7,346 nucleotides of DNA from assembly GCA_009920225.1 (NCBI GenBank), contig RGAJ01000082.1, positions 1 through 7,346 on the forward strand, read 5' to 3'. Position 1 is the stretch's first letter. Each line of letters opens with the position of its first letter. The notes below the pieces were generated by a model. It worked only from the letters and a program-made list of their open reading frames with translations. It made no database searches and was not told the DNA's origin. Of this stretch, positions 1 to 7,346 are shown in pieces. The stretch comes from Paracoccaceae bacterium (GTDB lineage Bacteria > Pseudomonadota > Alphaproteobacteria > Rhodobacterales > Rhodobacteraceae). The position numbers and the translations under genes are program-made.

Positions 1-972
1 TCCAATCGCTTCGGTCACTGGCCACCAATACCGATCAGGCGTCAGGACACCGCCGTCATAGCGCAGCGTGTACACACAGCCGCCCTGTTCCGACCACCCA
101 TCGCGATACGCCGCATCAACCAAGGCCCGCGCATGGGTCAATGTTTCATCCGCAGGCCGCCCTGCCAAATCCCACCACTGGATTGCCAACCGCGCCAATT
201 CGAACGAATGGCCCGGCGTGGTTCCCCGTGGGCGAAACATGGGATTGCCTTCATACGCAAGATCGGGCGTCCAATCAGCTGTGTAATGTTCAGGCACCGC
301 ATAGGCATGCTGTGGCGCGATTTTGTGAACAAAGAAATCGACAATGCCGCCCGCTTTGGACAAATACATCGCATCGCCCGTGGCCTCATAGGCAGCTTGC
401 AATGCCTCAACCCCGTGCATATTGGAATTATATCCACGGTAGGACGAAATCGGCGACCAATCGCGCGCAAATTCATCATAGAACAACCCATGATCTTGAT
501 CCCAAAAACGGTCCATCAAAACCTGTGTGATGTCCATCAACATCCGATCCGCATCGGGATGCCCGACCATTTTTGCCGAAGACGCAGCCAACAGGACGAA
601 TACATGACCATAGCCCAATTTTGTATCATCGACGATCTCCCCATCGCGCATCGCGGCGAAATACCCGCCATGTTTATCATCGCGTAAAACAGTCCAAATA
701 TAATGCATGCCGTGGTCGATCATCGCATCGCAATCTGCCGCGCCCCAAGCCTTGGCCAAGACAAAGGAATGCACCATCCGCGTCACCCAATGAATTTCAT
801 TTGGCGCGCCTTTGATCGGGGTGCCGTGATTGTCCAAAACAAAGAAACCACCTGATGGATCAAGGCTTGGTCGAAAGAAATCCAAATGCCGCTGTGCGTC
901 ATGCGCAAGTGCGGCGCGGTGACGGGGATCGTTCATCCATTGCTCTGCGCTGTTGATATCACCCACTGCCAT
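1..972 (-). CDS. AGE-family (N-acylglucosamine 2-epimerase-like) sugar epimerase/isomerase, C-terminus cut by window edge
   Basis: The frame is open from the start to base 1, giving 324 residues; the family is usually about 390-420 long, so roughly the last 70-90 residues lie outside. Family hallmarks can be read in order: NMHGVEAL around residues 184-191 (His186, Glu189), PGHSFELARL at 253-262 (His255, Glu258), and YWWPVTEA at 315-322 next to the edge. In this (alpha/alpha)6-barrel family, histidines and glutamates at these places line the sugar pocket; a further catalytic histidine is expected in the missing C-terminus. Members interconvert N-acylglucosamine/N-acylmannosamine, mannose/fructose or glucose/mannose units, and the substrate cannot be told here. 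No signal peptide is seen, so the protein is probably cytoplasmic. Two ATGs are adjacent (975 and 972). The GAGGAG ribosome-binding site at 979-984 lies 3 bases from the first and 6 from the second, favouring 972. Family call is confident, specificity unknown. Confidence 0.92.
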   Translation of the reverse strand, partial: MAVGDINSAEQWMNDPRHRAALAHDAQRHLDFFRPSLDPSGGFFVLDNHGTPIKGAPNEIHWVTRMVHSFVLAKAWGAADCDAMIDHGMHYIWTVLRDDKHGGYFAAMRDGEIVDDTKLGYGHVFVLLAASSAKMVGHPDADRMLMDITQVLMDRFWDQDHGLFYDEFARDWSPISSYRGYNSNMHGVEALQAAYEATGDAMYLSKAGGIVDFFVHKIAPQHAYAVPEHYTADWTPDLAYEGNPMFRPRGTTPGHSFELARLAIQWWDLAGRPADETLTHARALVDAAYRDGWSEQGGCVYTLRYDGGVLTPDRYWWPVTEAIG

Positions 973-1027
973 CATACTCTCCTCTTGTCGTTATGCTACG
1001 TTATGAAGATTCTTGTTTCTGTGCGAC

Positions 1028-1057
1028 ATAAAATTCAAACTATCGCTCGCGGTTCAA
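1028..1057 (-). promoter_or_regulatory. Possible promoter of the AGE-family gene
   Basis: On the minus strand, TTGAAC (1052-1057) and TTTTAT (1028-1033) are separated by 18 bases, matching sigma-70 -35 and -10 boxes at 4-5 and 4 of 6 positions. The -10 box lies about 50 bases before the start codon. This is a pattern match only. It would overlap the tiny plus-strand ORF at 1066 only upstream of its start. Confidence 0.25.
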
Positions 1058-1065
1058 GGGATAAT

Positions 1066-1131
1066 ATGTCCTTGAACTTAGAACAATTTGCCGCCATGGT
1101 CGGCAGGGATTTGAAATTCGATGCGGCCTGA
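1066..1131 (+). CDS. Possible 21-codon small ORF upstream of the exported barrel protein
   Basis: ATG at 1066 is preceded by AAGGGA (1056-1061) at a short 4-base spacing, and the frame stops with TGA at 1129-1131. It would encode MSLNLEQFAAMVGRDLKFDA plus a final Ala: a mildly amphipathic, acidic peptide with no signal sequence. The frame is open further upstream (other ATGs at 886 and 1003), but that part overlaps the divergent gene and its leader and does not look like protein. It ends 30 bases before the next plus-strand gene, which itself has only a weak ribosome-binding site, so a leader-peptide or coupling role is conceivable. I do not recognise the peptide. Chance ORF is quite possible. 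Confidence 0.25.
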   Translation: MSLNLEQFAAMVGRDLKFDAA

Positions 1132-1161
1132 GCGGCACATCAAACGAACAGGCACAGTGAC

Positions 1162-1581
1162 ATGAAGTTTTTACAGGCAACCTTGATCGCAGCACTGCTG
1201 TTTGCTGCGAACGCTGCATCGGCGAAATGCACCCCTTTCATTGCGCTAAGCTATCATGGTGGGCTTGATACAAAATTCAACGAAACGCACCCTGGGATCA
1301 AATGCGATCTGGATGAAAATCAATCGTGGTCATTGCTGCGCAATTCCTACAACGAACCGTCCTTGGTCTATACCTATCAAAAAGACAAATGGGGTGATTT
1401 CGGTTACATGCTTGGCGCGGCCTTTGGATACAAGGATACGATCCTAAAGACTGGCACGCGGCTTGTGCCCCGCCCGTCCGCAGGCATTACGTATAAACCA
1501 AATAAGCACATGATGTTCTACGGCGCACCGACAGGGTTTCGGGGCGATTACATCATCGGCGTTGAATTGTCGTTGTTTTAA
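1162..1581 (+). CDS. Small exported protein, probable outer-membrane beta-barrel, function unknown
   Basis: 139 residues. Residues 1-21 form a clear Sec signal peptide (MKFLQATLIAALLFAANAASA) with an A-S-A cleavage site before Lys22. The mature part (about 118 residues) alternates polar and aromatic residues in short predicted strands and ends VELSLF; a C-terminal Phe after an alternating strand is the usual signal for outer-membrane barrel assembly. An N-E-T-H-P-G-I stretch (40-46) followed by RNSYNEPS (60-67) recalls small barrel proteins with an N/H-P-G-x-G...NS...S-Y pattern, but I cannot name the family. Two cysteines (23 and 48) may form a disulfide in the periplasm. There is no strong ribosome-binding site before the ATG; the signal peptide supports the start. 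Its stop overlaps that of the convergent hydrolase gene. Gene reality is likely; function is open. Confidence 0.75.
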   Translation: MKFLQATLIAALLFAANAASAKCTPFIALSYHGGLDTKFNETHPGIKCDLDENQSWSLLRNSYNEPSLVYTYQKDKWGDFGYMLGAAFGYKDTILKTGTRLVPRPSAGITYKPNKHMMFYGAPTGFRGDYIIGVELSLF

Positions 1582-2303
1582 TTATTCGGCGCATGCACCA
1601 GCGCTTTTAGTGCGTCGCTTGTTTTGGCGTCCCTATCAAACGCGCCCGTTTCCAAAAAACGCATCACTTGGAAAATTGCCATCGGATCACTCATCATAAA
1701 AGTGTGAGTGACCGGCAATACCATGTGATCGGTTTCACCCGCGACATGGGTCGAGGCGACCGACACCTTGCCATCGTCATCACCCGGGATCGTGTTTGAA
1801 AAAATCGGGTTCAGGCTGTGACGCCCTGCAATGATCCCAACCGGATAAGTGACAGGCGGCAGATCTAATGCCGTGGACCCAGTCCCCAATTGTGCCCCTG
1901 CAGGACCGTTTATCATCGCGAAACCGGGCCAATCCCCAAACGCATCCACTATTTCAGAGCCCTGATTGGGTGGCCCCATGATGACCACGCGGTCCAAGGT
2001 GTCAGGGACAAACTGGGCATACGCATGGCGTATCAAAATCCCACCCATCGAATGGGTCACGATCGAATATCGATCTGGACAAACGGCCGCGATACGCGCC
2101 GCAACAGATTTCGACAGCACATCAAGTGTGGCTTGGGTGGACGGATATTCAATGATGTGAACGTCATACCCTTGCCGCGTCAGGATTTGTTCCATAACCG
2201 CGAAAGACGCGCCAGTCCGCGCAAGGCCATGTACCAAAACCACACAAGACGCGTGCGACAGCGTGGGGCAAAGCAATAACATCAAAGAAAAGAAAAATCT
2301 CAT
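1578..2303 (-). CDS. Exported alpha/beta-hydrolase, lipase/esterase-like
   Basis: 241 residues. Residues 1-18 (MRFFFSLMLLLCPTLSHA) look like a signal peptide, so the enzyme probably works in the periplasm or outside. The fold starts at once with CVVLVHGLARTG (20-31), HG being the oxyanion-hole motif. The nucleophile elbow is T-H-S-M-G-G at 83-88 with Ser85. The likely acid is one of the aspartates in GDDDG (174-178), and the base is His193 or His200. The short size and HGLARTGASF opening resemble the secreted triacylglycerol-lipase/PGAP1-like hydrolases of Gram-negative bacteria. Substrate (lipid, wax or other ester) cannot be deduced. There is no clear ribosome-binding site before the ATG at 2303, and a second in-frame ATG at 2282 would shorten the signal peptide too much. 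It overlaps the convergent gene by 4 bases at the stops and stands apart from groEL behind a terminator. Confidence 0.88.
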   Translation of the reverse strand: MRFFFSLMLLLCPTLSHASCVVLVHGLARTGASFAVMEQILTRQGYDVHIIEYPSTQATLDVLSKSVAARIAAVCPDRYSIVTHSMGGILIRHAYAQFVPDTLDRVVIMGPPNQGSEIVDAFGDWPGFAMINGPAGAQLGTGSTALDLPPVTYPVGIIAGRHSLNPIFSNTIPGDDDGKVSVASTHVAGETDHMVLPVTHTFMMSDPMAIFQVMRFLETGAFDRDAKTSDALKALVHAPNN

Positions 2304-2363
2304 ATTACGTTAAATGGCCAAATTACAAAGGACGCTTTCACGACACAACGTGCGGGACAGTCA

Positions 2364-2379
2364 TACCGTCGGGACGGTA
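2364..2379. repeat. Short inverted repeat upstream of the hydrolase gene (possible operator)
   Basis: TACCGTC (2364-2370) and GACGGTA (2373-2379) are perfect complements around GG. The spacing is too tight for a good RNA hairpin but suits a two-fold symmetric site for a dimeric repressor. No T-tract follows on either strand, so it is not a terminator. It lies about 61 bases upstream of the hydrolase start codon and past the groEL terminator, so if it regulates anything the hydrolase gene is the likely target. A partial echo (GCGGGACAGT, 2352-2361) precedes it. No regulator is known from the window. Confidence 0.4.
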
Positions 2380-2394
2380 GTGGATCATAGCCAT

Positions 2395-2430
2395 AAAAAA
2401 GAAAACGGCCCAGAAAAATCTGGACCGTTT
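2395..2430 (-). terminator. Rho-independent terminator of the groES-groEL operon
   Basis: On the minus strand a 12-bp stem (2419-2430 with 2403-2414, one G-U wobble, TTTT loop) is followed by TTTTTT at 2395-2400 after a short TC interruption. It begins 28 bases after the groEL stop codon. Long stem, small loop and U-tract make it a textbook intrinsic terminator. It separates the chaperonin operon from the hydrolase gene read in the same direction. Confidence 0.9.
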
Positions 2431-2458
2431 CCAAAGTCTTCGCATAATGCGCGGATGA

Positions 2459-3992
<1,534 letters not shown>

Positions 3993-4021
3993 CTAAATAA
4001 TTTTGTTATGTTTTCAGCGAA

Positions 4022-4309
4022 TTAGGACAGAATGCCCATAATGTCGCTTTCTTTCATCATCAACAGCTCTTGGCCGTCGACTGTGACTTCTGTGCCTGAC
4101 CATTTGCCGAACAGAACTTTGTCACCTTCTTTAACAGCCATGGCGATCAATTCGCCATTGTCTTTGCGAGCGCCATCGCCACATGCAACAACGACACCTT
4201 CAGCTGGTTTTTCTTTTGCGCTATCAGGGATGATCAGACCACCAGCGGTTTTTTCGTCGCCCTCAACGCGGCGAACAAGCACACGATCATGAAGCGGTTT
4301 CAATGCCAT
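4022..4309 (-). CDS. groES: GroES, 10-kDa co-chaperonin
   Basis: 95 residues, the normal length. It forms the heptameric lid that caps GroEL and triggers release of the substrate into the chamber. The sequence opens [14 protein letters not shown], has the mobile-loop region [20 protein letters not shown] (residues ~17-36; conserved GGI/L-I-hydrophobic anchor to GroEL) and then the beta-barrel with [17 protein letters not shown], ending ESDIMGILS. The start at 4309 is fixed by a strong AAGGAG (4317-4322) 7 bases upstream. An in-frame ATG at 4363 would add 18 residues but lies inside the CIRCE operator and should be rejected. groEL follows after 44 bases in the same transcript. Nothing is missing in groES, in contrast with groEL. 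Confidence 0.98.
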   Translation of the reverse strand: MALKPLHDRVLVRRVEGDEKTAGGLIIPDSAKEKPAEGVVVACGDGARKDNGELIAMAVKEGDKVLFGKWSGTEVTVDGQELLMMKESDIMGILS

Positions 4310-4349
4310 TTTGAGGCTCCTTGCAAAATGTTTCTCTTGGGGCTTTCGC

Positions 4350-4382
4350 CCGTTAGCACTCATACACCATGAGTGCTAACGG
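4350..4382 (-). promoter_or_regulatory. CIRCE operator (HrcA binding site) of groESL
   Basis: TTAGCACTC (4353-4361), nine bases, GAGTGCTAA (4371-4379): a perfect match to the CIRCE consensus TTAGCACTC-N9-GAGTGCTAA. The symmetry runs beyond the consensus on both sides, giving a 14-bp perfect stem (4350-4363 with 4369-4382) with a 5-base ACACC loop. In many bacteria, including alphaproteobacteria, the repressor HrcA binds here and releases on heat shock. It sits just downstream of the promoter and 41 bases before the groES start codon, so it would also be in the transcript leader. No hrcA gene lies in the window. Confidence 0.97.
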
Positions 4383-4386
4383 TGTA

Positions 4387-4415
4387 CATTTAGGGAATGA
4401 AAAAAGGCGAGTCAA
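4387..4415 (-). promoter_or_regulatory. groESL promoter, sigma-70 type
   Basis: On the minus strand TTGACT (4410-4415, 5 of 6 to the -35 consensus) is followed after 17 bases by TAAATG (4387-4392), a weaker -10 box. Transcription would start about 7 bases further on, at the edge of CIRCE, which is the usual arrangement for HrcA control. A heat-shock sigma-32 contribution cannot be judged from this sequence. The -35 box lies in the loop of the terminator hairpin of the upstream peptidase gene. Confidence 0.65.
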
Positions 4416-4426
4416 CACCCGCCTTT
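4400..4426 (-). terminator. Probable intrinsic terminator of the peptidase gene
   Basis: On the minus strand AAAGGCG (4420-4426) pairs with CGCCTTT (4403-4409) over a 10-base loop, and TTT (4400-4402) continues the stem's own TTT, giving six T in a row. The hairpin starts 30 bases after the peptidase stop codon. It is weaker than the groESL terminator. The loop contains the groESL -35 box, so terminator and promoter share the same DNA. Confidence 0.65.
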
Positions 4427-4455
4427 GAAAAAAGTTCCCTAATCGTTGGAAATGA

Positions 4456-6468
4456 CTACGCGACCAAGCCGCGTCCCTTTAACAGGGCATCCACTTCGGG
4501 CAATCGCCCACGGAATTCTGTATATAGAACAGCAGGATCAACCGATCCACCGCGTGACAAGATATTGCGTTCAAGCGATTGCGCCGTTTCCGCATGAAAT
4601 GGATCACCTACGTCTTCAAACGCTTGGAATGCGTCTGCGTCCATGACTTCAGCCCACATATAGCTGTAATACGCGCTTGCGTAATATCCGCTGGAAAACA
4701 CATGTTGGAAATGCGGCGTGGCGTGACGCATCGGAATGGACCGTGGCAACCCCAGATCGGACAGGATGGCCGCTTGGGTTTCCATGATCCCGTCACGAAG
4801 CGGGCCTTGGTGGAACTCAAGATCGACCAAGGCGCTTGCCGCAAATTCAACGGTTTGAAACCCCATGTCATAATTCGACGCCGCAATAATTCGGTCCATC
4901 AAATCCACAGGCATCGGTGCGCCCGTCGCATGATGCGTCGCGTATTTTTGCAAGATTTCTGGAACCATTGCCCAATGTTCATACAGCTGGCTTGGCAATT
5001 CCACAAAATCGCGTGGAACACTGGTACCGGACACCATTTCATAGGTGACGTCCGACAGCATTTGGTGCAGGGCATGACCAAATTCATGGAACAATGTCCG
5101 CACGTCATCCGCCGAAAGCAATGCGGGCATATCTTTGGCAAAATTACACACGTTCACAACGATTGGCTTTTGCGAGATCGGGAATTTCGCTTGCGACCGC
5201 ATGGCCGAACACCACGCGCCAGACCGTTTTGACCCACGGGCAAAGTAATCACCAACAAAGATGGCAATATGTTCCCCTTCACGGGTCACTTCCCACGCGC
5301 GGCAATCAGGATGATACAAGGGCAAGGTGATGGGGCGAAACTCAAGCTTGAACAGTCGGTTCGCCACGTCAAAGGCCGCGTCGATCATGCGGTCGAGTTG
5401 GAAATATGACTTAACTTCTGCCTCGTCCAAACTATGTTCTGCTTGGCGGCGTCTTTCGGAATAATATCGCCAATCCCAAGGTTCAAGCGGGCCGTTGATG
5501 CCATCCGCTTGTAGCATATCTGTCAGAACTTTTTCGTCCTTGATCGCACGCTCTTTCGCAGGCGTCCAAACTGCCATCAACAAATCGCGCACGTTTTGCG
5601 ACGACTTGGCCATTTCGGTTTCCAATTTGTAATCCGAGAAATTGGCATATCCCAACAACTGCGCCATTTCATGCCGCAACGCCAATGTTTCCGCCGCGAT
5701 GTCACGGTTGTCGGCATCATTGCCATTCGCCCCGCGCGACATCCATGCCTTTTGCGCTTTTTCACGCAGATCGCGCCGCGGGGAAAACTGCATGAATGGA
5801 ACGAACAAGGATCGTGATGTGGTGATAATCGGCTGATCCAATCCCTTTTCAGCACCCGCCGATTTTGCGGCACTGATTAAAAAATCGGGCAACCCCTCAA
5901 GGTCGTCTGGCTGTAATACCATGAACCATTCGCGTTCATCGGCCAAAACATTTTGCGAAAACTGGGTTCCCAAAACCGCCAGACGCTGCTTGATCTCTTT
6001 CATCCGCGCCTCAGCCGACCCCGTCAACGAGGCCCCTGCACGGATCCAGTTTTGATAGGTCAATTCCAAAACGCGGGCCTGTTCAGTCGTCAAATTCAAG
6101 TGATTGCGATTTTGGTAGACCGTCTTGATCCGATCAAAAAGGGTTTTGTTTGCATATATCTCGGATGAAAACGCAGATAGTTTTGGCGAAAACTCGGACA
6201 TCAACGCTTCGCGTTTTTTGTTGCTGTCCGCCCCAGACACCGCATAAAACGCAGACAAAACACGTTCCAATGTCTGACCAGAATGCTGTAGCGCATCAAT
6301 CGTGTTTTCAAACGTCGGGGCGTCCGTGTTTTCGGCAACCTTTTGGATCGCGCTTAGGTCCTCTTGCAATCCAATTTCAAACGCAGGCGCAAAATCATCG
6401 TCTGTTATCTGATCAAAGGGCGGAAATCCAAAGGGTGTATTCCAATCGCGCAAGAAAATATTGGTCAT
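4456..6468 (-). CDS. dcp: M3-family zinc oligopeptidase, peptidyl-dipeptidase Dcp-like
   Basis: 670 residues, close to E. coli Dcp (about 680). Zinc metallopeptidase that cuts short peptides, in Dcp removing C-terminal dipeptides; no signal peptide, so presumably cytosolic peptide recycling. The helical N-terminal part starts NIFLRDWNTPFGFPPFDQI. The catalytic domain has LFHEFGHALH with zinc ligands His461 and His465 and catalytic Glu462; the third ligand is Glu490 in DFVELPSQLYEHW, 29 residues after the first His as in other M3 enzymes. GYYASAYYSYMWAEV (594-608) carries the conserved C-terminal tyrosines that hold the substrate. EPWDWRYYSE and YHPDCRAWEV match Dcp rather than the PepF branch; oligopeptidase A is the nearest alternative. 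The start at 6468 follows AGGA (6476-6479) by 7 bases; an in-frame ATG at 6504 overlaps the preceding gene and adds 12 unlikely residues. It lies 14 bases after the E1-like gene, probably one operon. Confidence 0.93.
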   Translation of the reverse strand: MTNIFLRDWNTPFGFPPFDQITDDDFAPAFEIGLQEDLSAIQKVAENTDAPTFENTIDALQHSGQTLERVLSAFYAVSGADSNKKREALMSEFSPKLSAFSSEIYANKTLFDRIKTVYQNRNHLNLTTEQARVLELTYQNWIRAGASLTGSAEARMKEIKQRLAVLGTQFSQNVLADEREWFMVLQPDDLEGLPDFLISAAKSAGAEKGLDQPIITTSRSLFVPFMQFSPRRDLREKAQKAWMSRGANGNDADNRDIAAETLALRHEMAQLLGYANFSDYKLETEMAKSSQNVRDLLMAVWTPAKERAIKDEKVLTDMLQADGINGPLEPWDWRYYSERRRQAEHSLDEAEVKSYFQLDRMIDAAFDVANRLFKLEFRPITLPLYHPDCRAWEVTREGEHIAIFVGDYFARGSKRSGAWCSAMRSQAKFPISQKPIVVNVCNFAKDMPALLSADDVRTLFHEFGHALHQMLSDVTYEMVSGTSVPRDFVELPSQLYEHWAMVPEILQKYATHHATGAPMPVDLMDRIIAASNYDMGFQTVEFAASALVDLEFHQGPLRDGIMETQAAILSDLGLPRSIPMRHATPHFQHVFSSGYYASAYYSYMWAEVMDADAFQAFEDVGDPFHAETAQSLERNILSRGGSVDPAVLYTEFRGRLPEVDALLKGRGLVA

Positions 6469-6482
6469 TTTTCGTTCCTGTC

Positions 6483-7346
6483 CTAACCGCCACAAATTTC
6501 GCAATCATTCCGGCGCTTTACCGTGAATGTTCGCGTTTCCCCATAGAGGGCATCGTAAACTAACATCTGCCCCGTCATAGGTGCCGCAGCACCAATGATA
6601 ATTTTCATCGCTTCGCCCGCCATCATGGCCCCGATCACACCTGGCAATGGGGCGAAAACACCCGCTTGCGCACAACTGGGCGCAACGCCTTCGGCGGGCT
6701 TTTGCGGAAACACGCATTGATAGCATGGGCCTGCAGACGCGGGGTGAAACACCGAAATCTGCCCTTCCCATTGACTCAAGGCCCCAGATACCAAAGGTTT
6801 GCCCAGTGCTACGGCAGTTTTATTTGCCAGATACCGCGTTTCGAAATTATCGGACCCTTCAAGAATTATATCATACTCTTGAAACAGATCCTGCGCGATC
6901 TCGACCGTCAATCGCCGATGATAGGGCTGCACCGTGATAAAGGGGTTTTGCGCGAGCATCATTTTTTGTGCGGAAAACACCTTGGGCGTTCCAATCGCGG
7001 CGTCTTGGTGAATCACTTGGCGTTGAAGATTTGTATTTTCAACGGTGTCATCATCAATCACGCCAATTGTTCCAACGCCCGCTGCCGCGAGATATTGCAG
7101 CGCAGGGGCCCCAAGCCCACCCGCACCAATCACCAAAACACGCCCATTTTTAAGCTTTTTCTGACCCGCTCCGCCAATTTCGCGCATCACGATGTGACGC
7201 GCATAGCGCTCTAATTCCGTATCTGAAAACGTGGGCGTTGTCGTGGGTCCTGCTGTTTGCGCAGGCTTTGCATTGGCTTTCAGCTTGCTCAGAATAAACA
7301 CATAAAGCGCGATCACAAATATCGCAGCCCCCACTGCCACGCCGGC
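6483..7346 (-). CDS. Membrane-anchored E1-like adenylyltransferase (ThiF/MoeB/HesA family), N-terminus cut by window edge
   Basis: The frame is open to the last base, so the start probably lies outside; an in-frame GTG at 7340 falls at the beginning of a membrane segment and is a doubtful start. Numbering from that GTG, residues 2-18 are a hydrophobic helix followed by KLKANAK, a linker to about 40, and then the E1 fold: ELERYARHIVMREIGG, nucleotide-binding GAGGLG (72-77), VIDDDTVENTNLQRQ (94-108; acidic residues and Arg for ATP-Mg), and GSDNFETRYLAN (162-173). Two CxxC pairs, CYQC (206-209) and CEIC (280-283), should bind structural zinc. Cys223 in PSCAQAGVFAPLPGVIG is at the place of the ThiF/MoeB loop cysteine. 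Such enzymes adenylate the C-terminal Gly-Gly of a ThiS/MoaD-type sulfur carrier for thiamine or molybdopterin synthesis. No carrier gene is visible, so the pathway cannot be chosen. Stop TAG at 6483-6485, 14 bases before the peptidase start. Confidence 0.9.
   Translation of the reverse strand, partial: AGVAVGAAIFVIALYVFILSKLKANAKPAQTAGPTTTPTFSDTELERYARHIVMREIGGAGQKKLKNGRVLVIGAGGLGAPALQYLAAAGVGTIGVIDDDTVENTNLQRQVIHQDAAIGTPKVFSAQKMMLAQNPFITVQPYHRRLTVEIAQDLFQEYDIILEGSDNFETRYLANKTAVALGKPLVSGALSQWEGQISVFHPASAGPCYQCVFPQKPAEGVAPSCAQAGVFAPLPGVIGAMMAGEAMKIIIGAAAPMTGQMLVYDALYGETRTFTVKRRNDCEICGG

Noticed and set aside
133..687. Long plus-strand ORFs over 68-815
   Set aside because: They lie antisense to the AGE-family gene, whose frame is open throughout and carries the family motifs; their proteins have no recognisable features.
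4310..4363. Longer groES beginning at ATG 4363
   Set aside because: This ATG lies inside the CIRCE operator, the extra residues are unlike GroES, and AAGGAG at 4317-4322 marks the start at 4309.
4579..5232. Plus-strand ORF of 217 codons
   Set aside because: It is antisense to the zinc-binding and C-terminal part of the M3 peptidase, which has full motif support.

Overview
The window looks like a piece of ordinary core chromosome from an alphaproteobacterium, most likely a marine Rhodobacterales/Roseobacter-type organism. The reasons are the GroEL sequence (the [20 protein letters not shown] stretch and a GGM-rich tail), a groES-groEL operon behind a HrcA-type CIRCE operator, and dense gene packing. 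This placement is an inference from familiarity, not from a search. All genes are on the minus strand except one small plus-strand gene at 1162-1581 and a doubtful 21-codon ORF just before it.

Layout in window order. 1-972 (-): the N-terminal ~325 residues of an AGE-family sugar epimerase/isomerase, cut by the left edge. 976-1161: divergent intergenic region with a weak promoter candidate and a possible tiny ORF. 1162-1581 (+): a small exported, probably outer-membrane beta-barrel protein. 1578-2303 (-): an exported alpha/beta-hydrolase (lipase/esterase-like) that meets the previous gene tail to tail, the two stop codons sharing TTAA. 2304-2458: an inverted repeat and the strong groESL terminator. 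2459-3977 (-): groEL, broken by an internal deletion of about 43 codons plus a frameshift. 4022-4309 (-): intact groES. 4350-4426: CIRCE, the groESL promoter, and the terminator of the upstream gene, whose loop holds the groESL -35 box. 4456-6468 (-): M3-family zinc oligopeptidase, Dcp-like. 6483-7346 (-): a membrane-anchored ThiF/MoeB/HesA-type E1-like adenylyltransferase, cut by the right edge.

The E1-like gene and the peptidase are 14 bp apart and probably co-transcribed. A hairpin ends that unit and the heat-shock chaperonin operon starts in the same DNA. I see no mobile element, CRISPR array, tRNA, rRNA or defence system. The one real anomaly is the groEL lesion: the ATP-site loop is cut after GDGT and the two halves lie in different frames, although the operator, promoter, ribosome-binding sites, groES and terminator are all intact. 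It is either a recent pseudogenisation, tolerable only if another groEL exists, or an assembly or consensus error.
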